Below are positions 42,765 to 51,487 of a DNA stretch of 64,000 nt, piece by piece. The DNA lies in the NCBI GenBank assembly GCA_944378225.1, contig CALWGE010000001.1:62001-126000 (forward strand). Direction: 5' to 3'. Numbering within the stretch: the stretch's first letter is position 1; each line of letters begins with the position of its first letter. The translations under genes and the position numbers were made by a program. The notes beneath the pieces are model-generated. The model was not told where the DNA came from. It ran no database searches and was given only the letters and a program-made list of their open reading frames with translations. This DNA comes from an uncultured Merdimonas sp. Lineage in GTDB: Bacteria > Bacillota > Clostridia > Lachnospirales > Lachnospiraceae.

Positions 42765-44381
42765 TCAGATATCTCTTTCACGTCTATGTTCCAGAGCTGC
42801 TGCCACAAAACCACGGAACAGTGGATGAGGACGGTTTGGCCGGGACTTCAGTTCCGGATGTGCCTGCGTAGCCATGAAATAAGGATGAGATTTTAACTCT
42901 ATCATTTCAACAATCCGACCGTCAGGAGAAACGCCGGACAGAACCATGCCGGCACGCTGCAGATCTTCCCGGTAATTGTTGTTGACCTCATAGCGGTGAC
43001 GGTGGCGTTCATAAATGGTTTCCTGTCCATAGAGCTCATAGGCTTTTGAAGACTTGTCCAGAACGCAGGGGTAAGATCCGAGTCTCAGGGTACCGCCCAG
43101 GTCTGTTACACCATTCTGATCGGGCATCAGGTGGATCATAGGATGAGCGGTATCCGGATTTAATTCTGCGCTGTGGGCATCCTTCCAGCCGATAACATGA
43201 CGGGCAAATTCAACAATAGCCATCTGCATACCGAGACACAGGCCCAGGAAAGGTACACCATGTTCGCGCGCATATCGGATAGCGCTGATTTTTCCTTCTG
43301 TTCCCCGGTCTCCGAATCCGCCCGGCACCAGGATGCCGTCCGTATCGCCCAGAATTTCAGCGGCGTTTTCGTCTGTCACCTGTTCAGAATCCACCCATTT
43401 TATATGAACTACGGCGCGGCTGGCGATACCGCCGTGTTTTAAAGCTTCCACTACGCTGATATAGGCGTCGTGAAGCTGAATGTATTTTCCTACCAGAGCA
43501 ACCGTCACTTCTGTAACAGGATGGCGCAGGGCGTCAACCATAGCTTTCCAGTCTGTCAGTTCCGGTTCCGGGCAGGGAAGACAGAGACATTCGCAGGCCA
43601 CCTGCGCAAGGCGTTCCTGTTCCATGGCCAGGGGCGCTTCGTAGAGATATTCCACGTCCAGATTCTGCAATACGTGACCTTCCGGAACATTGCAGAAAAG
43701 CGCGATTTTCCCTTTCAGCTGCTGATTCAGAGGATATTCGCTGCGGCAGACAATGATATCGGGCCGGATTCCCAGTCCCTGCAGTTCCCGGACAGAAGAC
43801 TGCGTTGGTTTTGTTTTCAGTTCTCCTGAAGCTTTTATATAGGGAATCAGGGTGACGTGAATCAGAATGGCATTTTCATGACCTACGTCGTGCTGAAACT
43901 GACGGATGGCTTCCAGAAAAGGCTGGCTTTCTATGTCGCCGACTGTGCCGCCCACTTCAATGATGGCAATATGCATTTCGTCATCTGTCTCGCACCGGTA
44001 AAAACGGCTTTTGATTTCGTCGGTGATATGGGGAATTACCTGTACTGTGCCTCCGCCGTAGTCTCCGCGCCGTTCCTTATGAAGAACAGACCAGTAAATC
44101 TTACCGGTAGTCACATTGGAATTTTTTGTGAGAGATTCATCAATGAAACGCTCGTAATGACCCAGGTCCAAATCGGTTTCCGCACCGTCATCAGTTACAA
44201 AAACCTCTCCATGCTGGACCGGATTCATGGTACCCGGATCGATATTGATATAGGGGTCAAATTTCTGCATGGTTACCCGGTATCCCCGTGCCTTCAGAAG
44301 CCGGCCGAGAGAAGCTGCTGTAATTCCTTTGCCGAGACCGGATACGACACCTCCGGTTACGAATACGTATTTTACGGGCAT
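42765..44381 (-). CDS. pyrG: CTP synthase, 538 aa
   Basis: Makes CTP from UTP, ATP and glutamine. The N-terminal synthase domain starts [20 protein letters not shown], with [20 protein letters not shown] and [20 protein letters not shown]. The C-terminal class I glutamine amidotransferase domain (about 290-535) has the oxyanion strand [12 protein letters not shown], the nucleophile Cys in FLGLCLGMQ, and the His-Pro-Glu of [14 protein letters not shown] 44381 follows AAGGAGGAAATTTT. A long hairpin in the leader (44419-44460) suggests attenuation. Confidence 0.97.
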   Translation of the reverse strand: MPVKYVFVTGGVVSGLGKGITAASLGRLLKARGYRVTMQKFDPYINIDPGTMNPVQHGEVFVTDDGAETDLDLGHYERFIDESLTKNSNVTTGKIYWSVLHKERRGDYGGGTVQVIPHITDEIKSRFYRCETDDEMHIAIIEVGGTVGDIESQPFLEAIRQFQHDVGHENAILIHVTLIPYIKASGELKTKPTQSSVRELQGLGIRPDIIVCRSEYPLNQQLKGKIALFCNVPEGHVLQNLDVEYLYEAPLAMEQERLAQVACECLCLPCPEPELTDWKAMVDALRHPVTEVTVALVGKYIQLHDAYISVVEALKHGGIASRAVVHIKWVDSEQVTDENAAEILGDTDGILVPGGFGDRGTEGKISAIRYAREHGVPFLGLCLGMQMAIVEFARHVIGWKDAHSAELNPDTAHPMIHLMPDQNGVTDLGGTLRLGSYPCVLDKSSKAYELYGQETIYERHRHRYEVNNNYREDLQRAGMVLSGVSPDGRIVEMIELKSHPYFMATQAHPELKSRPNRPHPLFRGFVAAALEHRRERDI

Positions 44382-44418
44382 AAAATTTCCTCCTTATTTT
44401 TGTGCTGAAAAGACAGAA

Positions 44419-44460
44419 CCCCCAACTAATGAAGCGCCGTTGCTTCTGATTAGCTGAGGG
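44419..44460 (-). promoter_or_regulatory. pyrG leader hairpin, candidate attenuator
   Basis: On the minus strand CCCTCAGCTAATCAGAAGC pairs (with a few G-U pairs) to its complement starting GCTTCATTAGTTGGGGG around a short loop, followed by TTCTGTCTTTT. The 5' strand begins with C/U-rich CCCTC. In Bacillus subtilis a CTP-sensitive mechanism adds G residues at the pyrG transcript start to pair with such a strand. Here the hairpin is visible, but a GGG start site is not clear. Confidence 0.6.
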
Positions 44461-44571
44461 TATATTACAATAAAAAATAACTTCATTATTATACTACCGT
44501 TTTTTCAAAAAATCCAGTGGTTTTAAACGTATTTTTGGAAGAAAAAAGTACGCATATACAGGATATATTTT

Positions 44572-44601
44572 TTGACACAGGGAAAAAAAGTATGTTATGA
44601 T
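44572..44601 (+). promoter_or_regulatory. Promoter of the Pel-like operon
   Basis: A perfect -35 TTGACA (44572-44577) and -10 TATGAT (44596-44601) are separated by 18 bp. Transcription would start near 44608, at the first base of the riboswitch. Confidence 0.8.
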
Positions 44602-44606
44602 ATAAA

Positions 44607-44690
44607 TGGCAAAGCGACTGAAAGGCCGTGACGCAAAGCCTGGTGTCTAAAACAGGAACTCAGAAGAGTTCTGTCATGATTGACCGGCTG
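44607..44690 (+). ncRNA. Cyclic di-GMP-I (GEMM) riboswitch
   Basis: Hallmarks of the GEMM aptamer are in order: GGCAAAGC at the 5' side, a GAAA tetraloop, the invariant GACGCAAAGCC, then GGTGTCTAA (tetraloop-receptor side) and a hairpin AGGAACTCAGAAGAGTTCT, closing with TTGACCGG. An intrinsic terminator follows at once, the classic layout of transcriptional control. Whether ligand turns the operon on or off cannot be told by eye. The regulated operon makes an exopolysaccharide of the Pel type, which fits c-di-GMP control. Confidence 0.85.
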
Positions 44691-44722
44691 CATTTGTTCA
44701 TAGTAGCAATGCAGCCTTTTTT
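44686..44722 (+). terminator. Riboswitch-controlled terminator
   Basis: GGCTGCATT (44686-44694) pairs perfectly with AATGCAGCC (44708-44716) and is followed by six T residues. Its 5' strand overlaps the closing region of the c-di-GMP aptamer, so aptamer and terminator are probably mutually exclusive. Confidence 0.88.
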
Positions 44723-44747
44723 GTAGATGGAAAAGGGAGAACGTGGG

Positions 44748-46877
44748 ATGGCAGATATACTGATTACAGGAAAAACTGAAATTTTTACCAGGGAAGCGAT
44801 TCTGCCTTTGGCCGAAGAGTACCGGGTGATACTTGCGGGGGAAGCAGCTTTTACGGAGAAGCTTCCGAATGTACAGGTTTACCATACAAGTCCTGCGGAA
44901 GAAAAATTCGGTCAGCTTTTTGATGTATACACGTTTCAGGCTGTTTACTATGTATCCGGTTACGCGGATGGGGACCAGGGAATGCATGGGGAGAGCCGGC
45001 AGCTGGAGCAGACGTTTGTGGAGTGCAGCCGCGCGAAGGTAGAAAAGCTGATTTTTCTTTCCACTGTGGAGAGCCAGAATTATATCAGAGAATATGGAAA
45101 AAGCGGAGTGATAAAAAAACAGGAATACCAGGCCAGTTATTCCTTCTGCGCGGCACAGGCGGAGGAAACGTGCCGTTATTTTGCGGAAAAGACCAAGATG
45201 AAGACGGTCATTCTCTGGCTGCCGTATCTGGTGGGAAGGCTGAATGACAGAAATTTTCTGGGGCATATTTTCCATAATATATATGAAAAGAATAAGATAT
45301 TTCTTCCTCATCACGCAGAGGATCGGGTAGATTTCCTTGCTTTTTCTGATTTGGCGGAGCTTCTGATCCGGATTACGGAGGAAACAGAGGATGAAGGCGG
45401 CTCCTACTTTGCTGTCAGCGGATATACTCATGTATGGGGCGAACTGGAAGAAATGCTGAAGCTGATTTCCCCGGATGTGCAGATATATTATGAGAATTAT
45501 TCGGATACCATTGCCTGGCCGGACTATCCTGCGGATCTGAGACGGATCTATGGATTCATTCCGATGGAACATGTGATGGAGGATATCGGAGTCTGCTACA
45601 GACGGTTTGTCCGGGATATCATTTCCGGGCATAAGGGCCTGCGGGCCGGACTTTCGGAATGGCTGCTTGGAAAAGGAAAGGGAATGCTCCGGTATCTGGA
45701 GGTCCTGATTCTTTTTCTGATTGCGGAATTAATCAGCAGCTTCACGTCGGATTCCGTATATTTTAAATTTGCTGATGTACGTCTGCTTTATATCGTGATT
45801 GCGGGAACGACCTATGGAATGAAGATGGGAATCTTTGCGGCGGCCCTGGAGTGTTTGGTTCTGGTATGGCGGTACGCGCTGATGGGCGTAAATGGAACGT
45901 TTCTGTTTTACAACATAGAGAACTGGATTCCCTTTGCGATTTATCTGATGGCCGGTTCTGTCACCGGATACATTCGAAATAAGAAGGAAGATGAGATTCA
46001 GTTTTCAAAGAAGGAATATTCTCTGCTTCGGAATAAATATATCTTTCTGAACGACGTATACCGAAGAGCGGTGGAAAACAAAGGAGAATATAAGAAGCAG
46101 ATCCTGGGATTCAAGGACAGCTTCGGAAAGATCTTTGATGCCGTGCAGAAACTGGACAGCGAGCTGCCGGAAAGCATTTTCCTGGAAGGCCTTAGGGTTA
46201 TGGAGGATATTCTGGAGAATCATTCCATTGCCATTTATACGCTGGATAAATGGCAGCGCTTCGGGCGTCTGGCGGTTTGCTCGAACAGCCAGCTGCCGAA
46301 ACTTACAAAATCCTTGAAAATGGAAGATTATCAGGAACTTTACGAACAGACGGCGAAGGGAGAAGTGTTCAAGAATACGGAGCTTGCCGAAGGCCTGCCC
46401 ATGTATGCCTGCGGCGTATTCCGGGGCGATATGATGGTGCTTTTAATCACCATTCAGGAGGCGGGCGCGGAACAGTACAGCATGCATTATATGAACATTT
46501 TCCGGATTCTCTGCGGACTGGTTCAGACATCCTTTCTGCGCGCCCTGGATTTTGAAGAGCTTCAGGAGGCCAGCATTTATTATCCGGGAACGCAGGTCGT
46601 ATATCCGGAGCGCTTCCTCCAGCTGGTGAACATCCAGTCTGATATGAAGGACGCAGGGGTGGCAGACTATGTGCTGGTCCGGTTTGAACAGACGGATAAG
46701 AAACAGGTCAGCGAGGCGCTGGCAGGTACAATCCGTGCTACGGATACACTTGGCGCAGGAGAAGACGGCAGACTTTATCTTCTCCTGACGCAGATGAACC
46801 GTAAGAATTTCTCCGTGGTGGGGAAACGTCTGGAAGCCAACGGACTTGGCTTTGAGATAACGGAGGAGATAGAGTAA
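44748..46877 (+). CDS. pelD: Epimerase-PelD fusion, c-di-GMP receptor of the Pel-like synthase, 709 aa
   Basis: The first 290 residues are a short-chain epimerase/reductase-like domain (MADILITGKTEIFTREAILP, FLSTVESQNYI). About four membrane helices follow (about 310-420: YLEVLILFLIAELISSF, LLYIVIAGTTYGMKMGIFAA, IPFAIYLMAGSVTGYI), then a coiled coil, a GAF domain (about 465-580) and a degenerate GGDEF. The order membrane-GAF-GGDEF is that of PelD. RATD near residues 663-666 fits the RxxD c-di-GMP I-site and the following GGDEF motif is replaced (TLGAGEDGRL), as in PelD receptors. ATG 44748 lies 8 nt after AGGGAG and is preferred to 44727. First gene of the riboswitch-controlled operon. Confidence 0.85.
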   Translation: MADILITGKTEIFTREAILPLAEEYRVILAGEAAFTEKLPNVQVYHTSPAEEKFGQLFDVYTFQAVYYVSGYADGDQGMHGESRQLEQTFVECSRAKVEKLIFLSTVESQNYIREYGKSGVIKKQEYQASYSFCAAQAEETCRYFAEKTKMKTVILWLPYLVGRLNDRNFLGHIFHNIYEKNKIFLPHHAEDRVDFLAFSDLAELLIRITEETEDEGGSYFAVSGYTHVWGELEEMLKLISPDVQIYYENYSDTIAWPDYPADLRRIYGFIPMEHVMEDIGVCYRRFVRDIISGHKGLRAGLSEWLLGKGKGMLRYLEVLILFLIAELISSFTSDSVYFKFADVRLLYIVIAGTTYGMKMGIFAAALECLVLVWRYALMGVNGTFLFYNIENWIPFAIYLMAGSVTGYIRNKKEDEIQFSKKEYSLLRNKYIFLNDVYRRAVENKGEYKKQILGFKDSFGKIFDAVQKLDSELPESIFLEGLRVMEDILENHSIAIYTLDKWQRFGRLAVCSNSQLPKLTKSLKMEDYQELYEQTAKGEVFKNTELAEGLPMYACGVFRGDMMVLLITIQEAGAEQYSMHYMNIFRILCGLVQTSFLRALDFEELQEASIYYPGTQVVYPERFLQLVNIQSDMKDAGVADYVLVRFEQTDKKQVSEALAGTIRATDTLGAGEDGRLYLLLTQMNRKNFSVVGKRLEANGLGFEITEEIE

Positions 46878-47807
46878 ATGCTGCTGATTCTGTTTATAGT
46901 TATACACCTGCTCATCTGCCTGTGCCTGTATCTGCTGGACAGTATGGGAATATTAAAGTGCAGTAAAATGGTGTTTGTACTGGCTGTTCTGATTCCGGTC
47001 TGGGGACTGCTCTGTCTGATGATACTGGAGATGCGTTCCAGAGGCAGACAGGAAATCAGGGAAGAGGTAGGAATCGAAAAACTGAAGATTAATGATGAAA
47101 TCCACAAAAGCATTCTGATGGAAGAGGATCCGGCTGAGGATAAAGTAGTACCGCTGGAAGAGGCCCTGCTGATCAATGACCCTTCCCTTCGCCGGGAATT
47201 GATGATGGAGGTTATGTATTCCAATCCGGATGATTATGTGGAACAGCTTCAGCAGGCTAGAATGAATGACGATACCGAGGTGGTGCATTACGCGGTTACA
47301 GCTTTGGCGGAGCTGCAGAAGGATTATGATTTAAGATTTCAGGAATTGCAGCATCGGATGGAGGAGTTCCCGGATAATGGAGAAATCCTGGAAGAGTATC
47401 TGGAGCTTCTTGCACAGTATCTGGACAGCGGACTTCTGGAGGGTAACGCGCGGGAACTGCAGCTGCGTAATTACAGCAATCTGCTGGGAGACAAACTGAG
47501 GCGTGACGGAGATAATCTGCGTCTGTATGAAAAAAAGATACAGGCAGATCTGATGTCAGGGGAATACAATCAGGCTTATGAGGAAATCAAAAGAGTCATG
47601 GATCTGTGGCCGAAGAATGAAAAGGGATATCTGTTCCTGATACAGTACTATGCCGCGGTGAAAAACCGGGAAGGTATCACAGAAACATTGATGATGCTGG
47701 AAAGGAGAAATATTCATCTTTCCGCAGAAGGAAGGGGAGTAGTGCGTTTCTGGGGAGACGGGAGAGAGAAGAAAGATGAGGCAAAGAAAGAGGAAGACGG
47801 AACATAA
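46878..47807 (+). CDS. pelE: PelE-like membrane TPR protein, 309 aa
   Basis: Two N-terminal membrane helices (ILFIVIHLLICLCLYLL and FVLAVLIPVWGLLCLMIL) are followed by a helical, TPR-like cytoplasmic domain with repeats such as GEYNQAYEEIKRVMDLWPKN. PelE scaffolds the inner-membrane Pel complex with PelD, PelF and PelG. The gene starts directly after the PelD-like stop and ends overlapping the next gene by 32 nt. Sequence similarity to proteobacterial PelE is weak; the assignment rests on topology and position between PelD and PelF/PelG. Confidence 0.8.
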   Translation: MLLILFIVIHLLICLCLYLLDSMGILKCSKMVFVLAVLIPVWGLLCLMILEMRSRGRQEIREEVGIEKLKINDEIHKSILMEEDPAEDKVVPLEEALLINDPSLRRELMMEVMYSNPDDYVEQLQQARMNDDTEVVHYAVTALAELQKDYDLRFQELQHRMEEFPDNGEILEEYLELLAQYLDSGLLEGNARELQLRNYSNLLGDKLRRDGDNLRLYEKKIQADLMSGEYNQAYEEIKRVMDLWPKNEKGYLFLIQYYAAVKNREGITETLMMLERRNIHLSAEGRGVVRFWGDGREKKDEAKKEEDGT

Positions 47808-49620
47808 AATCGGATTTCGGTTTAAAAGGATGCAGAAAGTGATCCTTGTCTTTCTAGCTCTGGTGTGCGTACTTTGCGTCGCTCAGCAGAATGTGATTTA
47901 TAAAAAACAGGAACGGATCCTGGAACTGCTCGGGGATGAGGATTTCACGGCGCCGCTTGAAGAGCAGGAGCCGGAGTGCCTGCTGATTTACGAGGATTCC
48001 GCCCAGGGCCAGAAGGGTTATGCTGTGATGAGCGCCGTGCTGGATCAGATGAAAGTGCCCTGGGCAAGCTGCCTCGCGGAAAACGCGGAGACAATCCGCC
48101 TGGACGATTATGAAAAAATAGTCGTTGCGGTCAATCAGATACAGCTGATAGAAAATAAACTGGTCGACATCTTTGACTGGACAGAGAACGGCGGCCAGCT
48201 GATGCTTCTTTATCCTCCGGATAACGGTGGATTATTTCAGAGTATGTATCATCTGCTGGGCATTGCAGATGTCGGACAAAACTGGGAATATGTGGAAAAA
48301 ATACGCTTTGCGGACGGTTTTATGCTGGGAGCTTCAGAAAAAGAGTATGGTATTACGGACCCGTACGAATCCTCGATGCAGGTGAGTCTGGAGCGTGGGT
48401 GTAAGGTGTACGCGGAATCAGCAGGTAACGGCGGCGCCCCGCTTATCTGGAGCAGGGAAGCAGGTACAGGGACTGTTGTGGTATGCAATCTGGGCTTCTT
48501 TGAAAAAGAATATCGCGGGATTTACTGCGCGGCTTATTCGCTTTTGGATGACGCGGAGGTCTGGCCGGTGATTAACGGCTCCACATTTTATATTGATGAT
48601 TTTCCTTCTCCGGTGCCGGCAGGAAACAGCGAAAGAATTTTTGCGGATTATCATATGGATATCGGAGATTTTTATACTCAGGTCTGGTGGCAGGATGTTT
48701 ATAATCTGGGGAAAAAATATGGGATCCGGTATACAGGACTTGTGATTGAGGAATATTCCGATCAGGTAGAAGCTCCCTTTGAACGGAACAAGGATACACG
48801 GCGTTACGAATATTTTGGCAATATGCTTTTGGATATGGGCGGAGAGCTCGGCTTCCATGGTTATAACCATATGCCGCTCTGTCTGGAAAACTTTGATTTT
48901 CAGGGTCTGTTTGATTCTTACAGACACTGGCCCACATATGAAGATATGCGGGCAGGGCTTCAGGAATTGAATGACTTCTGTACGGAAATCTTTCCGGAAG
49001 AGAAGTTTCAGGTATATGTACCGCCGTCCAATGTACTGTCGGAAGAGGGAAGGCAGATGCTGCTGGATGATTTCCCGCAGATACGTGCTATCGCAAGCGT
49101 CTATATTCCTGGTGATGCGGCTTATGAACAGGAGTTTGAAGTATCTGAGGATGGAATGATTGAAACCCCACGTGTGATTTCAGGTTATATTTTGGAAGAT
49201 TATGCGCAGCTGCTGGCTATGGCGGAGCTGAATTTCCATTTTGTCAATTCCCATTTTCAGCACCCGGATGACGTGCTCGATGTGGAGCGTGGAGGAGATC
49301 TGGGCTGGGAAGAAATGTTCCGGCGTCTTTCAGATTACACGGAATGGCTGTATACGGCGGCTCCTTCGATTCGAAATCTGACAGGCATTGAGATGGCAGC
49401 GGCGGTACAGCAGTATGATCGTCTGGAAGTGAAGAGAACCCTCACGGACTCCTCGCTGGATCTGGAACTGGGAGGTTTCGGGACGACCGCCTGGCTGATG
49501 CTGCGCATCAATGAGGGAACGCCTGGAACTGTTACAGGCGGGCAGCTGACCAGGCTGACAGAGAGCCTTTATCTGTTGCAGGCTGACGAGGCGCACGTTG
49601 TAATTGAATTGCTGAAATAG
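47776..49620 (+). CDS. DUF2194 membrane-anchored polysaccharide deacetylase-like protein (copy 1), 614 aa
   Basis: A basic N-terminus and one membrane helix (about 18-36) place the rest outside. The central region is a ThuA-like/amidotransferase-like fold (NGGQLMLLYPPDNGG). The deacetylase-like NodB-type domain has the metal-site Asp-Asp in FYIDDFPSPVP (about residue 273) and the H-x3-H pair in GFHGYNHMPLCL. DUF2194 proteins replace PelA in Gram-positive Pel-like clusters, where they would deacetylate the nascent GalNAc-containing polymer. It overlaps pelE and is followed after 8 bp by a paralogue. Confidence 0.85.
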   Translation: MRQRKRKTEHKIGFRFKRMQKVILVFLALVCVLCVAQQNVIYKKQERILELLGDEDFTAPLEEQEPECLLIYEDSAQGQKGYAVMSAVLDQMKVPWASCLAENAETIRLDDYEKIVVAVNQIQLIENKLVDIFDWTENGGQLMLLYPPDNGGLFQSMYHLLGIADVGQNWEYVEKIRFADGFMLGASEKEYGITDPYESSMQVSLERGCKVYAESAGNGGAPLIWSREAGTGTVVVCNLGFFEKEYRGIYCAAYSLLDDAEVWPVINGSTFYIDDFPSPVPAGNSERIFADYHMDIGDFYTQVWWQDVYNLGKKYGIRYTGLVIEEYSDQVEAPFERNKDTRRYEYFGNMLLDMGGELGFHGYNHMPLCLENFDFQGLFDSYRHWPTYEDMRAGLQELNDFCTEIFPEEKFQVYVPPSNVLSEEGRQMLLDDFPQIRAIASVYIPGDAAYEQEFEVSEDGMIETPRVISGYILEDYAQLLAMAELNFHFVNSHFQHPDDVLDVERGGDLGWEEMFRRLSDYTEWLYTAAPSIRNLTGIEMAAAVQQYDRLEVKRTLTDSSLDLELGGFGTTAWLMLRINEGTPGTVTGGQLTRLTESLYLLQADEAHVVIELLK

Positions 49621-49628
49621 GAGAAAGA

Positions 49629-51485
49629 ATGGAAGAAAAAAAGACGAGACGCTATATTCCGGTTATTATTCTTCTGGCGGTATTTGGAATGCTGACGGCA
49701 GCCTTGATTGGACAGAACTTCTGGTTTGGCGGCAGAAGAGAAGAGGTGCAGGCGGTAACTCTGCTGGATGAGAATGTTCAGGTACAGATGACAGATGCGA
49801 AGGAGAATACGTCTGGAAAAACGGAATGTCTGTATCTGTGGGACAGTTCGGATGCCAATTCGCAGATCCTTCATGAGCAGATGCCGCAGATCCTGCAGGA
49901 TATGAAGATCAGATATGAAGAAACAGATATCAGTGAGGAAGAAATTCCAAAATATGAAAACTTTGAAAAGGTTATTCTGGGATTTGGAAGTTATTCTCAG
50001 GTGCAGGAAGAAATCCTGGAATTGGCCGACTGGGTGGCTTCGGGTGGAAATCTTTTGCTGGCGATGGTCCCGGAGTACAGCGCGGCTTCCGTATGGCTTT
50101 TCCGGCAGGCGGGGGTCAGAGAAACAGGAGATTCTTATTATGAGACTCCGGGCCTGCGTCTGAAAGATGAGCTTCTCCTTGGCGGAAGCAAAAGAGATTA
50201 CCCGATTGAAGAACCGTTTGAATCTTCCTTGTCAGTAACACTGGAGTCGGACTGCCGTATTTCGGTTACAACCAATGACGAAAATGAAAATCCCCTCCTC
50301 TGGCAGAGGGAACATAAAGATGGGAAAATAGTCGTCGTGAATCTTGGAATTTATGATAAAGGATACCGAGGTATTTATGCGGCTGCCTATAGTTTGCTGG
50401 GGGAGGTTTGCGCGTGGCCTGTAATTAACGGAGCTGCTTATTATCTGGACGATTTCCCCGCACCGGTTCCAAGCGGGGAAGGCAAATACATAGAAGAAGA
50501 CTATGGATTGAATATCGCGGATTTTTATTCTCAGATTTGGTGGAATGATATCAGCGCCTTGGCGGAAAAATATGGAATTCGTTTTACAGGTATGGTGATA
50601 GAAGAGTATTCGGATCAGGTGGAAGGGCCTTTCAACAGTATTACGGATTCCCAGCGCTTTATGTATTTTGGCAATTCTCTGTTGGATTTAGGCGGAGAAA
50701 TAGGATATCATGGCTACAATCATATGCCGTTGTGTCTGGATGGGTTTGATTATGGTGGAGAATATGATACCTATGAAACATGGGAAAGTTACGAGGATAT
50801 GAAGGAATCCCTGGAAGAACTGCGAAGCTTTTGTGAAAGCCTGTATCCGAATGAGAAATTTCAGGTGTATGTCCCTCCGTCAAATATTCTTTCTGAAGAG
50901 GGACGCCGTCTTCTGGTTCAGGAGTTTCCGGAGATTCGGGCGATTGCCAGTCTCTATTTAGGAAGCGGACCGGCCTATGAGCAGGAGTATGAGGTGGGAG
51001 AAGACGGTATCGTTGAGACGCCTCGTGTCATTTCCGGATATATTCTGGATGATTACATGCGTCTGAGCGCTATGTCTGAGCTGAATCTGCATTATGTAAG
51101 TTCTCATTTTCAGCATCCGGACGACGTACTGGATGCCGATCGCGGCGCGTCCCTTGGCTGGGAAGAAATGTATCGCAGACTCTGCGAATATGTAGACTGG
51201 GTAGAGAATTCGGCTTCTGGCATTCGTTATCTGACCGGAACGGAGATGGCGGGCGCAGTCCAAAGATTTTATTATGTGCAGCCCGCTCTTGAAACAGAAG
51301 AGGAAGGACTGACGCTTTCCCTTTCAAATTTTCAGGATGAAGCCTGGTTTTTGGTACGATTTAATGAATGGGAACCGGATACTTCAGAAGGAACCGTAAC
51401 CGGCGGAACGATAGAATATCTGCAGGGGAATCTGTATCTGATAAAGGCGGAAGAGCCTCAGGTAACGATAAAAAAGAGGGTGTGA
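49629..51485 (+). CDS. DUF2194 polysaccharide deacetylase-like protein (copy 2), 618 aa
   Basis: Full-length paralogue of the preceding gene: membrane helix YIPVIILLAVFGMLTAALIG, ThuA-like region, AAYYLDDFPAPVPSG for the metal-binding Asp pair, and GYHGYNHMPLCLDGFDYGG for the H-x3-H. Long stretches match copy 1 closely (for example EKFQVYVPPSN and SHFQHPDDVLD), so the pair arose by tandem duplication and both retain the predicted active site. Possibly they act on different substrates or positions, or form a heterodimer. It ends 2 bp before the pelF start. Confidence 0.85.
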   Translation: MEEKKTRRYIPVIILLAVFGMLTAALIGQNFWFGGRREEVQAVTLLDENVQVQMTDAKENTSGKTECLYLWDSSDANSQILHEQMPQILQDMKIRYEETDISEEEIPKYENFEKVILGFGSYSQVQEEILELADWVASGGNLLLAMVPEYSAASVWLFRQAGVRETGDSYYETPGLRLKDELLLGGSKRDYPIEEPFESSLSVTLESDCRISVTTNDENENPLLWQREHKDGKIVVVNLGIYDKGYRGIYAAAYSLLGEVCAWPVINGAAYYLDDFPAPVPSGEGKYIEEDYGLNIADFYSQIWWNDISALAEKYGIRFTGMVIEEYSDQVEGPFNSITDSQRFMYFGNSLLDLGGEIGYHGYNHMPLCLDGFDYGGEYDTYETWESYEDMKESLEELRSFCESLYPNEKFQVYVPPSNILSEEGRRLLVQEFPEIRAIASLYLGSGPAYEQEYEVGEDGIVETPRVISGYILDDYMRLSAMSELNLHYVSSHFQHPDDVLDADRGASLGWEEMYRRLCEYVDWVENSASGIRYLTGTEMAGAVQRFYYVQPALETEEEGLTLSLSNFQDEAWFLVRFNEWEPDTSEGTVTGGTIEYLQGNLYLIKAEEPQVTIKKRV

Positions 51486-51487
51486 GC

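Noticed and set aside
44595..45632. 345-codon minus-strand frame
   Set aside because: Crosses the riboswitch and terminator and the epimerase domain on the other strand.
51368..51487. N-terminal extension of PelF
   Set aside because: Would overlap 118 nt of the preceding gene; PelF proteins begin at RICVILEG.
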